NCBI RefSeq assembly: GCF_001902145.1
Contig: NZ_MRST01000021.1
Location: 186,001 to 250,000 of the forward strand
DNA from: Pseudomonas fluorescens
GTDB taxonomy: Bacteria > Pseudomonadota > Gammaproteobacteria > Pseudomonadales > Pseudomonadaceae
Direction: 5' to 3'
DNA: 64,000 bases
Made by a program: the position numbers and the translations under genes. The notes below the pieces were generated by a model. It was not told the origin of the DNA. It made no database searches and saw only the letters and a program-made list of their open reading frames with translations. Every line of letters begins with the position of its first letter. Positions within the stretch are counted from its first letter, which is position 1. This document shows positions 46,755 to 54,648 of this stretch, one piece after another.

Positions 46755-47518
46755 ATATGCCAGGTTTTAATCCGTTTTCCTTGGAGGGAAAACATATTCT
46801 GGTTACCGGCGCGTCGTCCGGAATCGGACGTGAGGTCGCGGTATGGCTCAGCAAGCAGGGTGCCCGTATTACTCTGGTCGCCAGGGACACACAGCGCTTG
46901 GAGGAAACACTTCAACGCCTGGATGGGAGCGGTCACACCATCGCGGTAGTGGATTTTCTAAATGAACCTGATATATCCGGTTGGATGAAGAAAATTGCAA
47001 AGGAAACTGCAGCTTTTGACGGGCTGGTTCATGCAGCAGGTGTTCAGGCGCCCATGCCTATTCGAGCAACAAGTCTGGCGCATTGGGAAAAGATAATATC
47101 AACAAACGTAACCTCATCTTTTTCGCTGATCAAAGCGTTCCGGCAGAAAGGTGTATGTCAAATCGGTTCAAGTATTGTGTTGATTTCATCGGTCATGGCC
47201 AAAGTCGGTGAGCCTGCGCTTCTGGGTTACTGCGCGAGTAAAGGTGCGGTGGAATCAATGGTCCGGGCTGCTGCCATTGAGCTGGCTCGCGAGGGTATCC
47301 GCGTTAACTGCGTAGCGCCAGGTGTTGTCAAAACTGAAATGGCAGAGACACTCAAGGACTTGGTGGGTGCGGAATCGATGGAGTTGATTGAGCAAAAGCA
47401 TCCGTTAGGTATTGGTGCTCCTGCAGATGTTGCCTATGCAATTAACTATTTACTCTCTCCAGCGGCCCGTTGGGTAACTGGTACATCTCTCGTAGTCGAT
47501 GGGGGGTACCTGGCATGA
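46751..47518 (+). CDS. SDR oxidoreductase, FabG-like 3-ketoacyl-ACP reductase candidate
   Basis: 255 residues; AAGGAGTCAGT precedes the ATG. Nucleotide loop TGASSGIG near residue 20, HAAGVQ for the NAG motif, catalytic Ser-Tyr-Lys in LISSVMAKVGEPALLGYCASKG, and the C-terminal GTSLVVDGGY of FabG-like enzymes. Lying between a KAS III and an acyltransferase gene, with overlaps on both sides, it most likely reduces the 3-keto group of an ACP-bound chain with NAD(P)H. A sugar-ketoreductase role is the alternative. Confidence 0.84.
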   Translation: MNMPGFNPFSLEGKHILVTGASSGIGREVAVWLSKQGARITLVARDTQRLEETLQRLDGSGHTIAVVDFLNEPDISGWMKKIAKETAAFDGLVHAAGVQAPMPIRATSLAHWEKIISTNVTSSFSLIKAFRQKGVCQIGSSIVLISSVMAKVGEPALLGYCASKGAVESMVRAAAIELAREGIRVNCVAPGVVKTEMAETLKDLVGAESMELIEQKHPLGIGAPADVAYAINYLLSPAARWVTGTSLVVDGGYLA

Positions 47519-48162
47519 GTAAGAAATTTTTAATAGTTGGGGCTGGTGGGTTTGGGCGCGAGGTATATGTTTGGTTAAAAGATTGGATTGAGCATAGTGA
47601 GACACCCAATGAGTACCAGATTAATGGGTTTCTGGACGATTCGCCTGCGGCGCTGGAACGCTTTTCGGATGCACCGTTAATTATTTCCTCTATAGAGGAC
47701 TACGTGCATCAGGAAGGCGTATTTTTGGTATGCGCTATTGCGGATCCGACGATAAAGAAAATTGTATCAGAGAAGCTGGTTGCTAAAGGTGCGCAATTCT
47801 TTTCTCTTGTGCATCCTACAGCGATAGTCGGTACTAGAGTGGTGATTGGGCAGGGTGTTGTCGTTTGCCCAAACACAATTCTGTCAACAGATCTGGAAAT
47901 TGGCGATTTTGTAACGATTAACTCTTGCACCACCATCGGACATGACACCTCTGTCGGAAGCTACAGCACTATCAGTGGACATTGTGATGTTACTGGTGGT
48001 GTTCAGCTGGCAGAGGGCGTATTTATGGGGTCTCATGCAGTAGTTGTACCTAAGGTGACTGTAGGCGCTTTTGCTGTTATCGGGGCTTCATCGGTGGTCA
48101 TACGCAAAGTAGCTCCTGGCGTGACGGTTTTTGGTGTTCCCGCGAAACGAATAGCTGGGTAA
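47515..48162 (+). CDS. NeuD/PglD-family N-acyltransferase (left-handed beta-helix)
   Basis: 215 residues. N-terminal Rossmann-like domain (FLIVGAGGFGREV) that binds the UDP-sugar, then hexapeptide repeats forming a left-handed beta-helix (from about residue 100: HPTAIVGTRVVIGQGVVV ...). The catalytic His of PglD-type enzymes is probably in TTIGHDTSVG. PglD acetylates the 4-amino group of UDP-bacillosamine from acetyl-CoA; here the neighbouring ACP system suggests an acyl-ACP donor. That donor is inference. ATGA overlap with the SDR gene. Confidence 0.86.
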   Translation: MSKKFLIVGAGGFGREVYVWLKDWIEHSETPNEYQINGFLDDSPAALERFSDAPLIISSIEDYVHQEGVFLVCAIADPTIKKIVSEKLVAKGAQFFSLVHPTAIVGTRVVIGQGVVVCPNTILSTDLEIGDFVTINSCTTIGHDTSVGSYSTISGHCDVTGGVQLAEGVFMGSHAVVVPKVTVGAFAVIGASSVVIRKVAPGVTVFGVPAKRIAG

Positions 48163-48166
48163 TAGA

Positions 48167-49180
48167 ATGAAATTTGCAAAAATCACTGCAATAGAATATG
48201 AATTGCCTAGCCATTCGTTAAGCAACGAAGATTTGGCGCGGGAATTTCCGGAGTGGGATGTTCCGAAAATTTTTGGTAAAACGGGTATAAATGATCGCCG
48301 GATAACGGCTGAAAACGAATGTGCATCGGATCTAGGTTTTCGAGCGTGTGAGAAAATCTTTGACTCCGGCGTCGTTGATAGATCTGATATTGATTGCCTG
48401 ATTCTATGCACACAGAGCCCAGATTATGTACTTCCGTCGACGGCGTGCATTCTTCAACATCGTCTAGGGCTACCCACGGCATGTGCAGCGTTTGATTATA
48501 ATCAAGGTTGCTCGGGATTTATTTACGGCTTGGGTATGGCGAAGGGGCTGATAGAGACCGGCCAGGTCAAGAATGTCCTTCTGGTTACCGCTGAAACTTA
48601 TAGTAAGTATATTCACCCGGGCGACAAAAGCGTTCGCACGCTTTTTGGTGATGCGGCGGCGGCAACCCTAATTAGAGCAACAGATGACACTGTAGCGATT
48701 GACCGCTTTCGTTATGGTACGGATGGTTCTGGCGCAGGAAGTCTGATCGTTCCGGTAGGGGGGGCAAGGTTCCCGGCGTTGCTCAACTCTAATTTGGAGA
48801 CTCGTCAGGACGACAGCGGTAATATCAGGACTGACGCCAACCTTTACATGAACGGTCCGGCGATTCTGGAGTTTTCGCTAAAGCGCGTTCCTGAGTTATT
48901 TGAATCCTTGTTCGATGATAACTTTACGTTAGACATGGTTGACCACTTTGTCTTTCATCAAGCCAATAAATTTATGCTTGATGCGTTAAAAAGAAGGTTA
49001 AAGCTGCCTGAAGAAAAATTTGTCAGGGAGTTTGAGCACTGCGGCAATACGGTATCTTCTACTATCCCTATAGCACTTAAGGAGTCTCTTGAGAAGGGTA
49101 ACATTAAATCGGATGATATCGTGGCGTGTGTCGGATTTGGCGTAGGCCTGTCATGGGCGGCGTGTACGATTCGTTTTTAA
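48167..49180 (+). CDS. Beta-ketoacyl-ACP synthase III-like enzyme (second copy)
   Basis: 337 residues with an intact triad: Cys115 (NQGCSGFIYG), His264 (VFHQANKFM), Asn294 (HCGNTVSS). It shares blocks with the first copy (TACILQ.RL, FGDA, GTDG.GA..LIVP.GG, FHQANKFML, GFGVG.SWA) but is diverged. Two active synthases allow either two rounds of extension or use of different starter units. Starts 4 bases after the acyltransferase stop. Confidence 0.86.
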   Translation: MKFAKITAIEYELPSHSLSNEDLAREFPEWDVPKIFGKTGINDRRITAENECASDLGFRACEKIFDSGVVDRSDIDCLILCTQSPDYVLPSTACILQHRLGLPTACAAFDYNQGCSGFIYGLGMAKGLIETGQVKNVLLVTAETYSKYIHPGDKSVRTLFGDAAAATLIRATDDTVAIDRFRYGTDGSGAGSLIVPVGGARFPALLNSNLETRQDDSGNIRTDANLYMNGPAILEFSLKRVPELFESLFDDNFTLDMVDHFVFHQANKFMLDALKRRLKLPEEKFVREFEHCGNTVSSTIPIALKESLEKGNIKSDDIVACVGFGVGLSWAACTIRF

Positions 49181-49228
49181 ATCAGATTTGCTAGGCGTTT
49201 TGCGATCTTAATTTTATAGGTATTGGTT

Positions 49229-50410
49229 ATGCTGAATTCTCCATTCGCTCCTTGGCCATCATTTACAACTGAAGAGGCTGATGCCGTTCGAGATGTGGTC
49301 CTCTCGAACAAGGTTAACTATTGGACGGGCACTGAATGTCGAGAGTTTGAAAAGGAGTTCGCGGCTTTTGCTGGTACTGAATATGCAATTGCACTAGCAA
49401 ACGGTACCGTGGCGTTGGATTTGGCACTAAAGGCGTTAGGTATTGGTGCCGGAGACGAAGTTATCGTCACATCTCGCACATTTCTTGCGTCTGTTTCCAG
49501 TATTGTCAACGCGGGTGCTACGCCGGTTTTTGCCGATGTTGATCTGGACTCTCAGAATATCACTGCCGATACCATCCGCGCGGTTATCACTTCCAAGACG
49601 CGGGGCATTGTCTGTGTTCACTTGGCAGGATGGCCTTGTGACATGGACGAAATAATGGATGTGGCCCATGCCCATGATCTGAAGGTGATCGAAGACTGCG
49701 CTCAAGCTCATGGCGCGCTCTACAAAGGCCGTCCAGTAGGCTCTATCGGGCATGTTGGAGCATGGTCATTCTGCCAGGATAAAATTATGACCACTGGCGG
49801 CGAGGGAGGTATGGTCACGACTAACGACCGTGAGCTTTGGGCAAACATGTGGGCTTACAAGGATCATGGAAAAAGTTGGGAAGCTGTTTACGAGCGCGAG
49901 CACGCGCCAGGCTTTCGTTGGCTGCATGAGAGTTTCGGCACTAATTGGCGCATGCTAGAGATGCAAGCCGTTATTGGCCGGATTCAACTTCGAAAGATGG
50001 CGGAGTGGCAAGCTACCCGTCAGGCGAATGCGGCGCTTATTTGGAATTGTGCTGAATCATTGCCTGCACTCAGGGTACCCGTGCTGCCGGCCGGTGTTCG
50101 ACATGCGGCCTATAAATGTTATGTATTTATCCTGCCTGAGCTTCTTCGCGAGGAGTGGTCGCGTGATCGAATTCTTGCTGAAATCAATTCTCGTGGTGTT
50201 CCGGCGTTCTCCGGGTCGTGCTCCGAGGTTTATCTTGAAAAAGCGTTTGATAACACGGGATGGCGTCCGGAGGTTCGTCTCGCAAATGCACAGCTTTTAG
50301 GTGAGACTAGCTTAATGTTTCTAGTCCACCCCACATTAACCGCAGCACAGATAGATTTGACGTGCAGGGTATTAGCCGACGTAATAACCGAGGCAACTGA
50401 TTCAGTATGA
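49229..50410 (+). CDS. DegT/DnrJ/EryC1-family sugar aminotransferase
   Basis: 393 residues from ATG 49229 (a TTG two codons upstream is not favoured). PLP-dependent; Lys in SFCQDKIMTTGGEGGM, substrate loop NGTVALDLALKALGIGAGDEVIV. The likely reaction is transfer of an amino group to C4 of the UDP-4-keto-6-deoxy-GlcNAc made by WbpM, giving UDP-4-amino-bacillosamine for the NeuD-like acyltransferase, as PglE does in Campylobacter. C3 amination of another sugar is the alternative. Confidence 0.88.
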   Translation: MLNSPFAPWPSFTTEEADAVRDVVLSNKVNYWTGTECREFEKEFAAFAGTEYAIALANGTVALDLALKALGIGAGDEVIVTSRTFLASVSSIVNAGATPVFADVDLDSQNITADTIRAVITSKTRGIVCVHLAGWPCDMDEIMDVAHAHDLKVIEDCAQAHGALYKGRPVGSIGHVGAWSFCQDKIMTTGGEGGMVTTNDRELWANMWAYKDHGKSWEAVYEREHAPGFRWLHESFGTNWRMLEMQAVIGRIQLRKMAEWQATRQANAALIWNCAESLPALRVPVLPAGVRHAAYKCYVFILPELLREEWSRDRILAEINSRGVPAFSGSCSEVYLEKAFDNTGWRPEVRLANAQLLGETSLMFLVHPTLTAAQIDLTCRVLADVITEATDSV

Positions 50411-50474
50411 AGGCTTTGTGGACCGCTGGTGTGATGGGTGATCGGTGTTGGAGCGACAGAGATTGAGAGGGCAC

Positions 50475-52469
50475 ATGGATAACATTCGCACACATTTGTT
50501 AAGCCTTTCGCGTCGCAAGAAGCGAATTTTGCAGGTTATCGCAGATACTACCCTTGTCTGGGTCGCTTTGTGGATGGCCTTTGTAGTGCGTTTGGGTATT
50601 GATGAAATGATCAACCCCGTCAAAATGCATTTCTGGCTGTTCATATGTGCACCCATTGTCGCCATTCCTTTATTTGTGCGCTTTGGCATGTATCGTGCGG
50701 TAATGCGATATTTTGGAAATGATGCACTAATTGCTATTATCAAAGCTGTCAGCCTGTCCTCTCTAATCTTGGCATTCGTTGTTTATTGGTATAGCAATCA
50801 CGAAAATGTGGTTCCTCGGTCAATTATTTTCAACTATTGGTGGTTGAGTCTGATTATGATCGGCGGAATGCGACTTGCCATGCGGCAGTATTTTCTTGGT
50901 GACTGGTTTGCCGCGGTGCAGCATGTACCTTTTACTAGTCGGGATAACGGTCTGTCTAAAGTTGCTATTTATGGTGCCGGCGCAGCCGGTAATCAACTCG
51001 TAGCAGCGCTGAGAATGGGTCGGGTAATGCGACCTGTGGCTTTTATTGATGATGACAGTAGTATCGCTGACCGCGTCATTTCAGGTTTGCAGGTGTTTAA
51101 ACCCAAACATATTCAGCAAATGATCGAAATGACAGGGGCTCAAGAGGTACTGTTGGCAATACCGTCGTCATCTCGGGGTCGTCGTCGCGAAATTCTTGGC
51201 CTGCTCGAAGGATTCCCGCTGCATGTCCGTAGCGTACCCGGTTTTATGGATCTGGCTAGCGGTCGGGTAAAGGTTGATGACATTCAAGAAGTGGACATAG
51301 GTGATTTGCTCGGTCGTGACGCCGTTCCCGCTCAGGCTGAATTGCTTGAGAGGTGCATCAAAGATCAAAGCGTTTTGGTCACCGGAGCCGGCGGTTCTAT
51401 TGGCTCAGAATTATGCCGTCAGATTCTCGAATTACGTCCCACCACCCTTTTGCTTTTCGAGCATAGCGAGTTTAATCTTTATTGCATCTTGTCCGAATTG
51501 GAACAGCGAATTAGCCGTGAGTCACTTTCCGTACGTTTGCTTCCTATTCTGGGTTCCGTACGTAATGAGGAAAAACTGTTAGATGTCATGAAAACTTGGC
51601 ATGTGGATACCGTTTACCATGCGGCAGCTTACAAGCATGTTCCAATGGTAGAACACAATATTGCCGAGGGGGTGCTGAATAATGTGATTGGCACCCTAAA
51701 TACAGCTCAGGCTGCGTTGCAGGCGGGTGTTCAAAACTTTGTACTCATTTCAACCGACAAGGCTGTTCGACCTACGAATGTGATGGGTAGTACAAAAAGA
51801 TTGGCGGAATTGACTTTGCAGGCCCTCAGTCGCGAATCTGCCCCTGTATTATTCAACGATAAATTTAATATTTCTCGAGTGAATAAAACACGTTTTACCA
51901 TGGTGCGCTTTGGTAATGTTTTAGGTTCTTCTGGTTCGGTTATTCCGCTTTTCCATAAGCAGATAAAGTCGGGAGGACCGTTGACTGTTACCCATCCCAA
52001 GATTACTCGCTATTTCATGACCATTCCTGAGGCTGCTCAATTGGTTATTCAGGCGGGTTCAATGGGGCAGGGTGGGGACGTTTTTGTATTAGATATGGGG
52101 GAACCGGTAAAAATTGTTGAATTGGCCGAGAAAATGATTCATTTGTCTGGGCTAAGTGTTCGTTCTGAAAAAAACCCTCATGGCGATATCGCGATAGAAT
52201 TTACTGGACTTCGCCCTGGTGAGAAGCTATATGAGGAGTTACTAATTGGTGATAACGTCGTGGCAACACAGCACCCTATGATCATGAGCGCGAACGAGGA
52301 TTTTATTTCTTGGGACGCGCTAAGGTTAAAATTAGCCGATCTTCTCTCGGCGGTCGACGAAGATGATTATGGTCGAGTCCGTCAATTGCTGCGTGATACG
52401 GTTAGCGGCTATGCTCCTGATGGTGAGATTGTTGATTGGATTTATCAGCAACGTCGGCTTGAGCCTTGA
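50475..52469 (+). CDS. wbpM: UDP-GlcNAc C4,6-dehydratase, WbpM-like
   Basis: 664 residues, near the 665 of P. aeruginosa WbpM; GAGAGGGCAC precedes the ATG. Four N-terminal membrane helices (about residues 15-140), a first Rossmann domain (AIYGAGAAGNQL near residue 167) and the catalytic SDR domain with VLVTGAGGSIGSELC near residue 302. The catalytic triad uses Met-x3-Lys in NVMGSTKRL in place of the usual Tyr-x3-Lys, as known for WbpM. It makes the 4-keto-6-deoxy precursor of bacillosamine, QuiNAc and FucNAc type sugars. It closes the O-antigen island. Confidence 0.95.
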   Translation: MDNIRTHLLSLSRRKKRILQVIADTTLVWVALWMAFVVRLGIDEMINPVKMHFWLFICAPIVAIPLFVRFGMYRAVMRYFGNDALIAIIKAVSLSSLILAFVVYWYSNHENVVPRSIIFNYWWLSLIMIGGMRLAMRQYFLGDWFAAVQHVPFTSRDNGLSKVAIYGAGAAGNQLVAALRMGRVMRPVAFIDDDSSIADRVISGLQVFKPKHIQQMIEMTGAQEVLLAIPSSSRGRRREILGLLEGFPLHVRSVPGFMDLASGRVKVDDIQEVDIGDLLGRDAVPAQAELLERCIKDQSVLVTGAGGSIGSELCRQILELRPTTLLLFEHSEFNLYCILSELEQRISRESLSVRLLPILGSVRNEEKLLDVMKTWHVDTVYHAAAYKHVPMVEHNIAEGVLNNVIGTLNTAQAALQAGVQNFVLISTDKAVRPTNVMGSTKRLAELTLQALSRESAPVLFNDKFNISRVNKTRFTMVRFGNVLGSSGSVIPLFHKQIKSGGPLTVTHPKITRYFMTIPEAAQLVIQAGSMGQGGDVFVLDMGEPVKIVELAEKMIHLSGLSVRSEKNPHGDIAIEFTGLRPGEKLYEELLIGDNVVATQHPMIMSANEDFISWDALRLKLADLLSAVDEDDYGRVRQLLRDTVSGYAPDGEIVDWIYQQRRLEP

Positions 52470-52478
52470 TCTAAAACT

Positions 52479-52512
52479 CATACAAAGGCGAGAGGGAACT
52501 GGCCTTTGTATG
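52479..52512. terminator. Hairpin after wbpM
   Basis: CATACAAAGGC and GCCTTTGTATG form a perfect 11-base stem ten bases after the wbpM stop, without a strong T-run. Probably a transcript end between convergent genes. Confidence 0.5.
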
Positions 52513-52577
52513 CGTTAATTCAAATATATTGCTGCAGGTTGTTTAGCTTTTTGCTGCCACCTTATTCTCTATCCCTC

Positions 52578-53138
52578 TCAAAGAGTTTTCAAAATTTTTG
52601 CGGGAATGCCAGCGGCAACCGAGTAAGGTGGTACGTCTTTCGTGACTACAGCTCCCGCACCTATAACGGAACCCTTGCCGATGGTCACGCCTTTTAGGAT
52701 GGCTACTTTTTCCCCTATCCAAACATCGTCCTCAATTACCACCGGTGCATAAACAAGTTTTCTCTGGTTGGGGTGTATTAAAAGCTCTTCTTTTGTTATC
52801 TCCCCATGGTCATGATCGGTGATATAAACTTGGCTGGCGATTAATACGTTGTTACCAATTGTTATCGAATCAAGCGCTGCGATATGGCAGGCGTCATTTA
52901 TTTCAACATGACTACCTATGGTGAGTGTTTTTTTGCCTTCTTTACCATTGGCCGCCTCTATTCGACAGTATTGCCCCGTTGTAAAGCCGGTACCAATTGA
53001 CATGTTTTCCCAGCCTCTTACTCGAGTGGGCTGCCTGATGATTCGGGCGGGGCTATAAAATATCTTTGTAGTTGTAAAAGACCAAGCTAGTCTGAAGAAA
53101 TCAAGTGTTGAATACTTTGATCTCATGCTGGGTTCCAT
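52578..53138 (-). CDS. Left-handed beta-helix O-acetyltransferase (WbbJ/maltose acetyltransferase type)
   Basis: 186 residues; GGAGAGTTCC gives the start at 53138. Hexapeptide repeats run from about residue 45 to 175 (MSIGTGFTTG, IGSHVEINDACHIAA, VVIEDDVWIGEKVAILKGVTIGKGSVIGAGAVV), with the catalytic His in YITDHDHGE and the C-terminal SVAAGIPAKIL. It probably adds acetyl groups to a sugar of the O-antigen or another surface glycan. It faces wbpM, has the same AT-rich composition as the island and may have come with it. Confidence 0.82.
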   Translation of the reverse strand: MEPSMRSKYSTLDFFRLAWSFTTTKIFYSPARIIRQPTRVRGWENMSIGTGFTTGQYCRIEAANGKEGKKTLTIGSHVEINDACHIAALDSITIGNNVLIASQVYITDHDHGEITKEELLIHPNQRKLVYAPVVIEDDVWIGEKVAILKGVTIGKGSVIGAGAVVTKDVPPYSVAAGIPAKILKTL

Positions 53139-53518
53139 GGAACTCTCCGTTTCCAGTTTTTTTTGGTTGTGTTTTTGCTGTTGGCGACGTGATTATACCC
53201 AAATGACGAAGCGGTTGAAAGAAAGATAATTGTTTGTGCAATGTTTATGCGTGTGGTGGTTCTGCCGTTCGGTAGCTTTAAGTATTTTGTTTGGTGTTAT
53301 TTTTTGTTGGTTTGTTTTTGTTGCGTTTTTCCTGTGCGCATTATATTGATTTCAGCGTGTGATCTTTAATGCCGCTTAAGAAAATTTCAGCTTCATAGGT
53401 TAGCTTAGCTCACACTTTGTAACTTACTAGTTTTGACTAACTTCTATCATCGCCTAACGTAGAAAAGCAGCTTCGGAAAAGCTGCTTTTTTTCTTACCGA
53501 TATCATGGAGCGTCATCA
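53139..53518 (+). other. Right border of the O-antigen island
   Basis: 380 bases, very T-rich on the forward strand up to about 53340 and without any gene recognised. It ends with the hairpin at 53463-53492 and the comEA-like ribosome site. Composition returns to GC-rich at about 53500, so the island border lies here. Confidence 0.6.
53463..53492 (+). terminator. Intrinsic terminator upstream of the comEA-like gene
   Basis: AAAAGCAGCTT pairs with AAGCTGCTTTT around CGGAA and is followed by more T, only 26 bases before the next ATG. No gene on this strand lies just upstream, so it may end stray transcripts from the island or act as an attenuator. Confidence 0.75.
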
Positions 53519-53851
53519 ATGCAAAACCTCTACATCTCGTCCCTCATCTTCGCCTTCCTCACCAGCCTCTCCGTCGCCACCACCGCCGCGCCGTCCATCA
53601 AGCCGGAACCCCCAACCGCCATCTCCACCCAAATGACCAAGACCGAGCAGTCCACCAAGGTCAACCTCAACGCCGCCGACGCCGAAACCCTGCGTCGCGA
53701 TCTGTTCGGCATTGGCGCTTCCAAGGCGAAGGCAATCATCGCCTATCGCGAGAGCAACGGCCCGTTCACGGCGGTGGATGAGTTACTGGAAGTGAAAGGC
53801 ATCGGCAAGGCATTGCTGGAGAAAAATCGCGACAGGTTGGTCATTAATTGA
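53519..53851 (+). CDS. ComEA-like helix-hairpin-helix DNA-binding protein
   Basis: 110 residues with an N-terminal signal peptide (about 1-24, ending ATTAA), a Pro/Thr-rich linker and the ComEA HhH pair: VNLNAADAETL, LFGIGASKAKAIIAYR, ELLEVKGIGKALLE. Exported members bind incoming double-stranded DNA. In Pseudomonas this gene follows wbpM and is often the only comEA copy; whether it serves natural transformation here is unknown. Confidence 0.85.
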   Translation: MQNLYISSLIFAFLTSLSVATTAAPSIKPEPPTAISTQMTKTEQSTKVNLNAADAETLRRDLFGIGASKAKAIIAYRESNGPFTAVDELLEVKGIGKALLEKNRDRLVIN

Positions 53852-53963
53852 GGATCTGAAAACAGCGCGAAGGGCCGGTTGATGACCGGCCTTTCCTTAT
53901 CCGGCCTTGCGAGTTCCCCTCGCCGGCAGCATTGGCACGAAACGTGGTTACCTCTTCCTCAGT

Positions 53964-53978
53964 GATTGTTCAACAATC
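53964..53978. promoter_or_regulatory. Inverted repeat, candidate GntR operator
   Basis: GATTGTT C AACAATC is a perfect 7-1-7 inverted repeat ending 11 bases before the GntR start. The core TTGTTCAACAA has the TTGT...ACAA form of FCD-type GntR operators, suggesting that the regulator controls its own operon. Confidence 0.55.
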
Positions 53979-53989
53979 TCGAGGTAACG

Positions 53990-54634
53990 ATGCCACCCAC
54001 TTTATCTTTAGCCGACCAAATCGCCCTGGAACTCCGCGCCGACATCATCGGCGGCCGGCTGTTGCCAGGCATGCCGCTAATCGAGGCCGACCTGGTCAAA
54101 GCCTACAACGCATCACGCAATACAATCCGCGAGGCGCTGCATCGTCTGGGCCAGGAGGGCCTCACTCGCTATGTCCGCAACAAGGGCGTAATGGTTCGGC
54201 GCTTGGAGCGAGCAGAAGTGCGCGACCTCTTCGTAGTCCGCCGCACCCTGGAATTGCGGGCGATAGCCCAATGCGGTCCGCTGACGGACGCTCAATCAGG
54301 CCGTATGCAAAACGCCATCGATGCCACCACCTTGGCCCAGGAGCGCGAAGACTGGCGTGCGGTGGCCACCCACAGTCTCATGTTCCACCAACAGATCGTC
54401 GCATTGATGGGCAGCCCACTGTTCGATGAGTTTTTCGCCCAGGTGATCGCCCAATTGCGCCTGGCGTTCTGCGCCGCGCCTGATGAGCAGCGTTTCCAGT
54501 CACCCTGGCTGGAGCGCGACCTGGAGATATACACGCTGCTAACCCGCAACCAAACCCAGGCCGCGAGCGAGGCGATGAGCCTGTACCTGGACGATTCGGA
54601 ACACCTTTCCCTCGCCTTGTTTGATCACCCTTGA
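53990..54634 (+). CDS. GntR-family (FadR/FCD) transcriptional regulator
   Basis: 214 residues; GAGG precedes ATG 53990. Winged helix with ELRADIIGGRLLPGMPLIEADLVKAYNAS and NTIREALHRLGQEGL, then the all-helical FCD effector domain (LFVVRRTLELRAI, HSLMFHQQIVALMGS), whose Asp/His residues often hold a metal for carboxylate ligands. Only 14 bases separate it from the DUF1989 gene, so it probably controls that gene. Effector unknown. Confidence 0.88.
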   Translation: MPPTLSLADQIALELRADIIGGRLLPGMPLIEADLVKAYNASRNTIREALHRLGQEGLTRYVRNKGVMVRRLERAEVRDLFVVRRTLELRAIAQCGPLTDAQSGRMQNAIDATTLAQEREDWRAVATHSLMFHQQIVALMGSPLFDEFFAQVIAQLRLAFCAAPDEQRFQSPWLERDLEIYTLLTRNQTQAASEAMSLYLDDSEHLSLALFDHP

Positions 54635-54648
54635 TGGAGGATTGCCCC

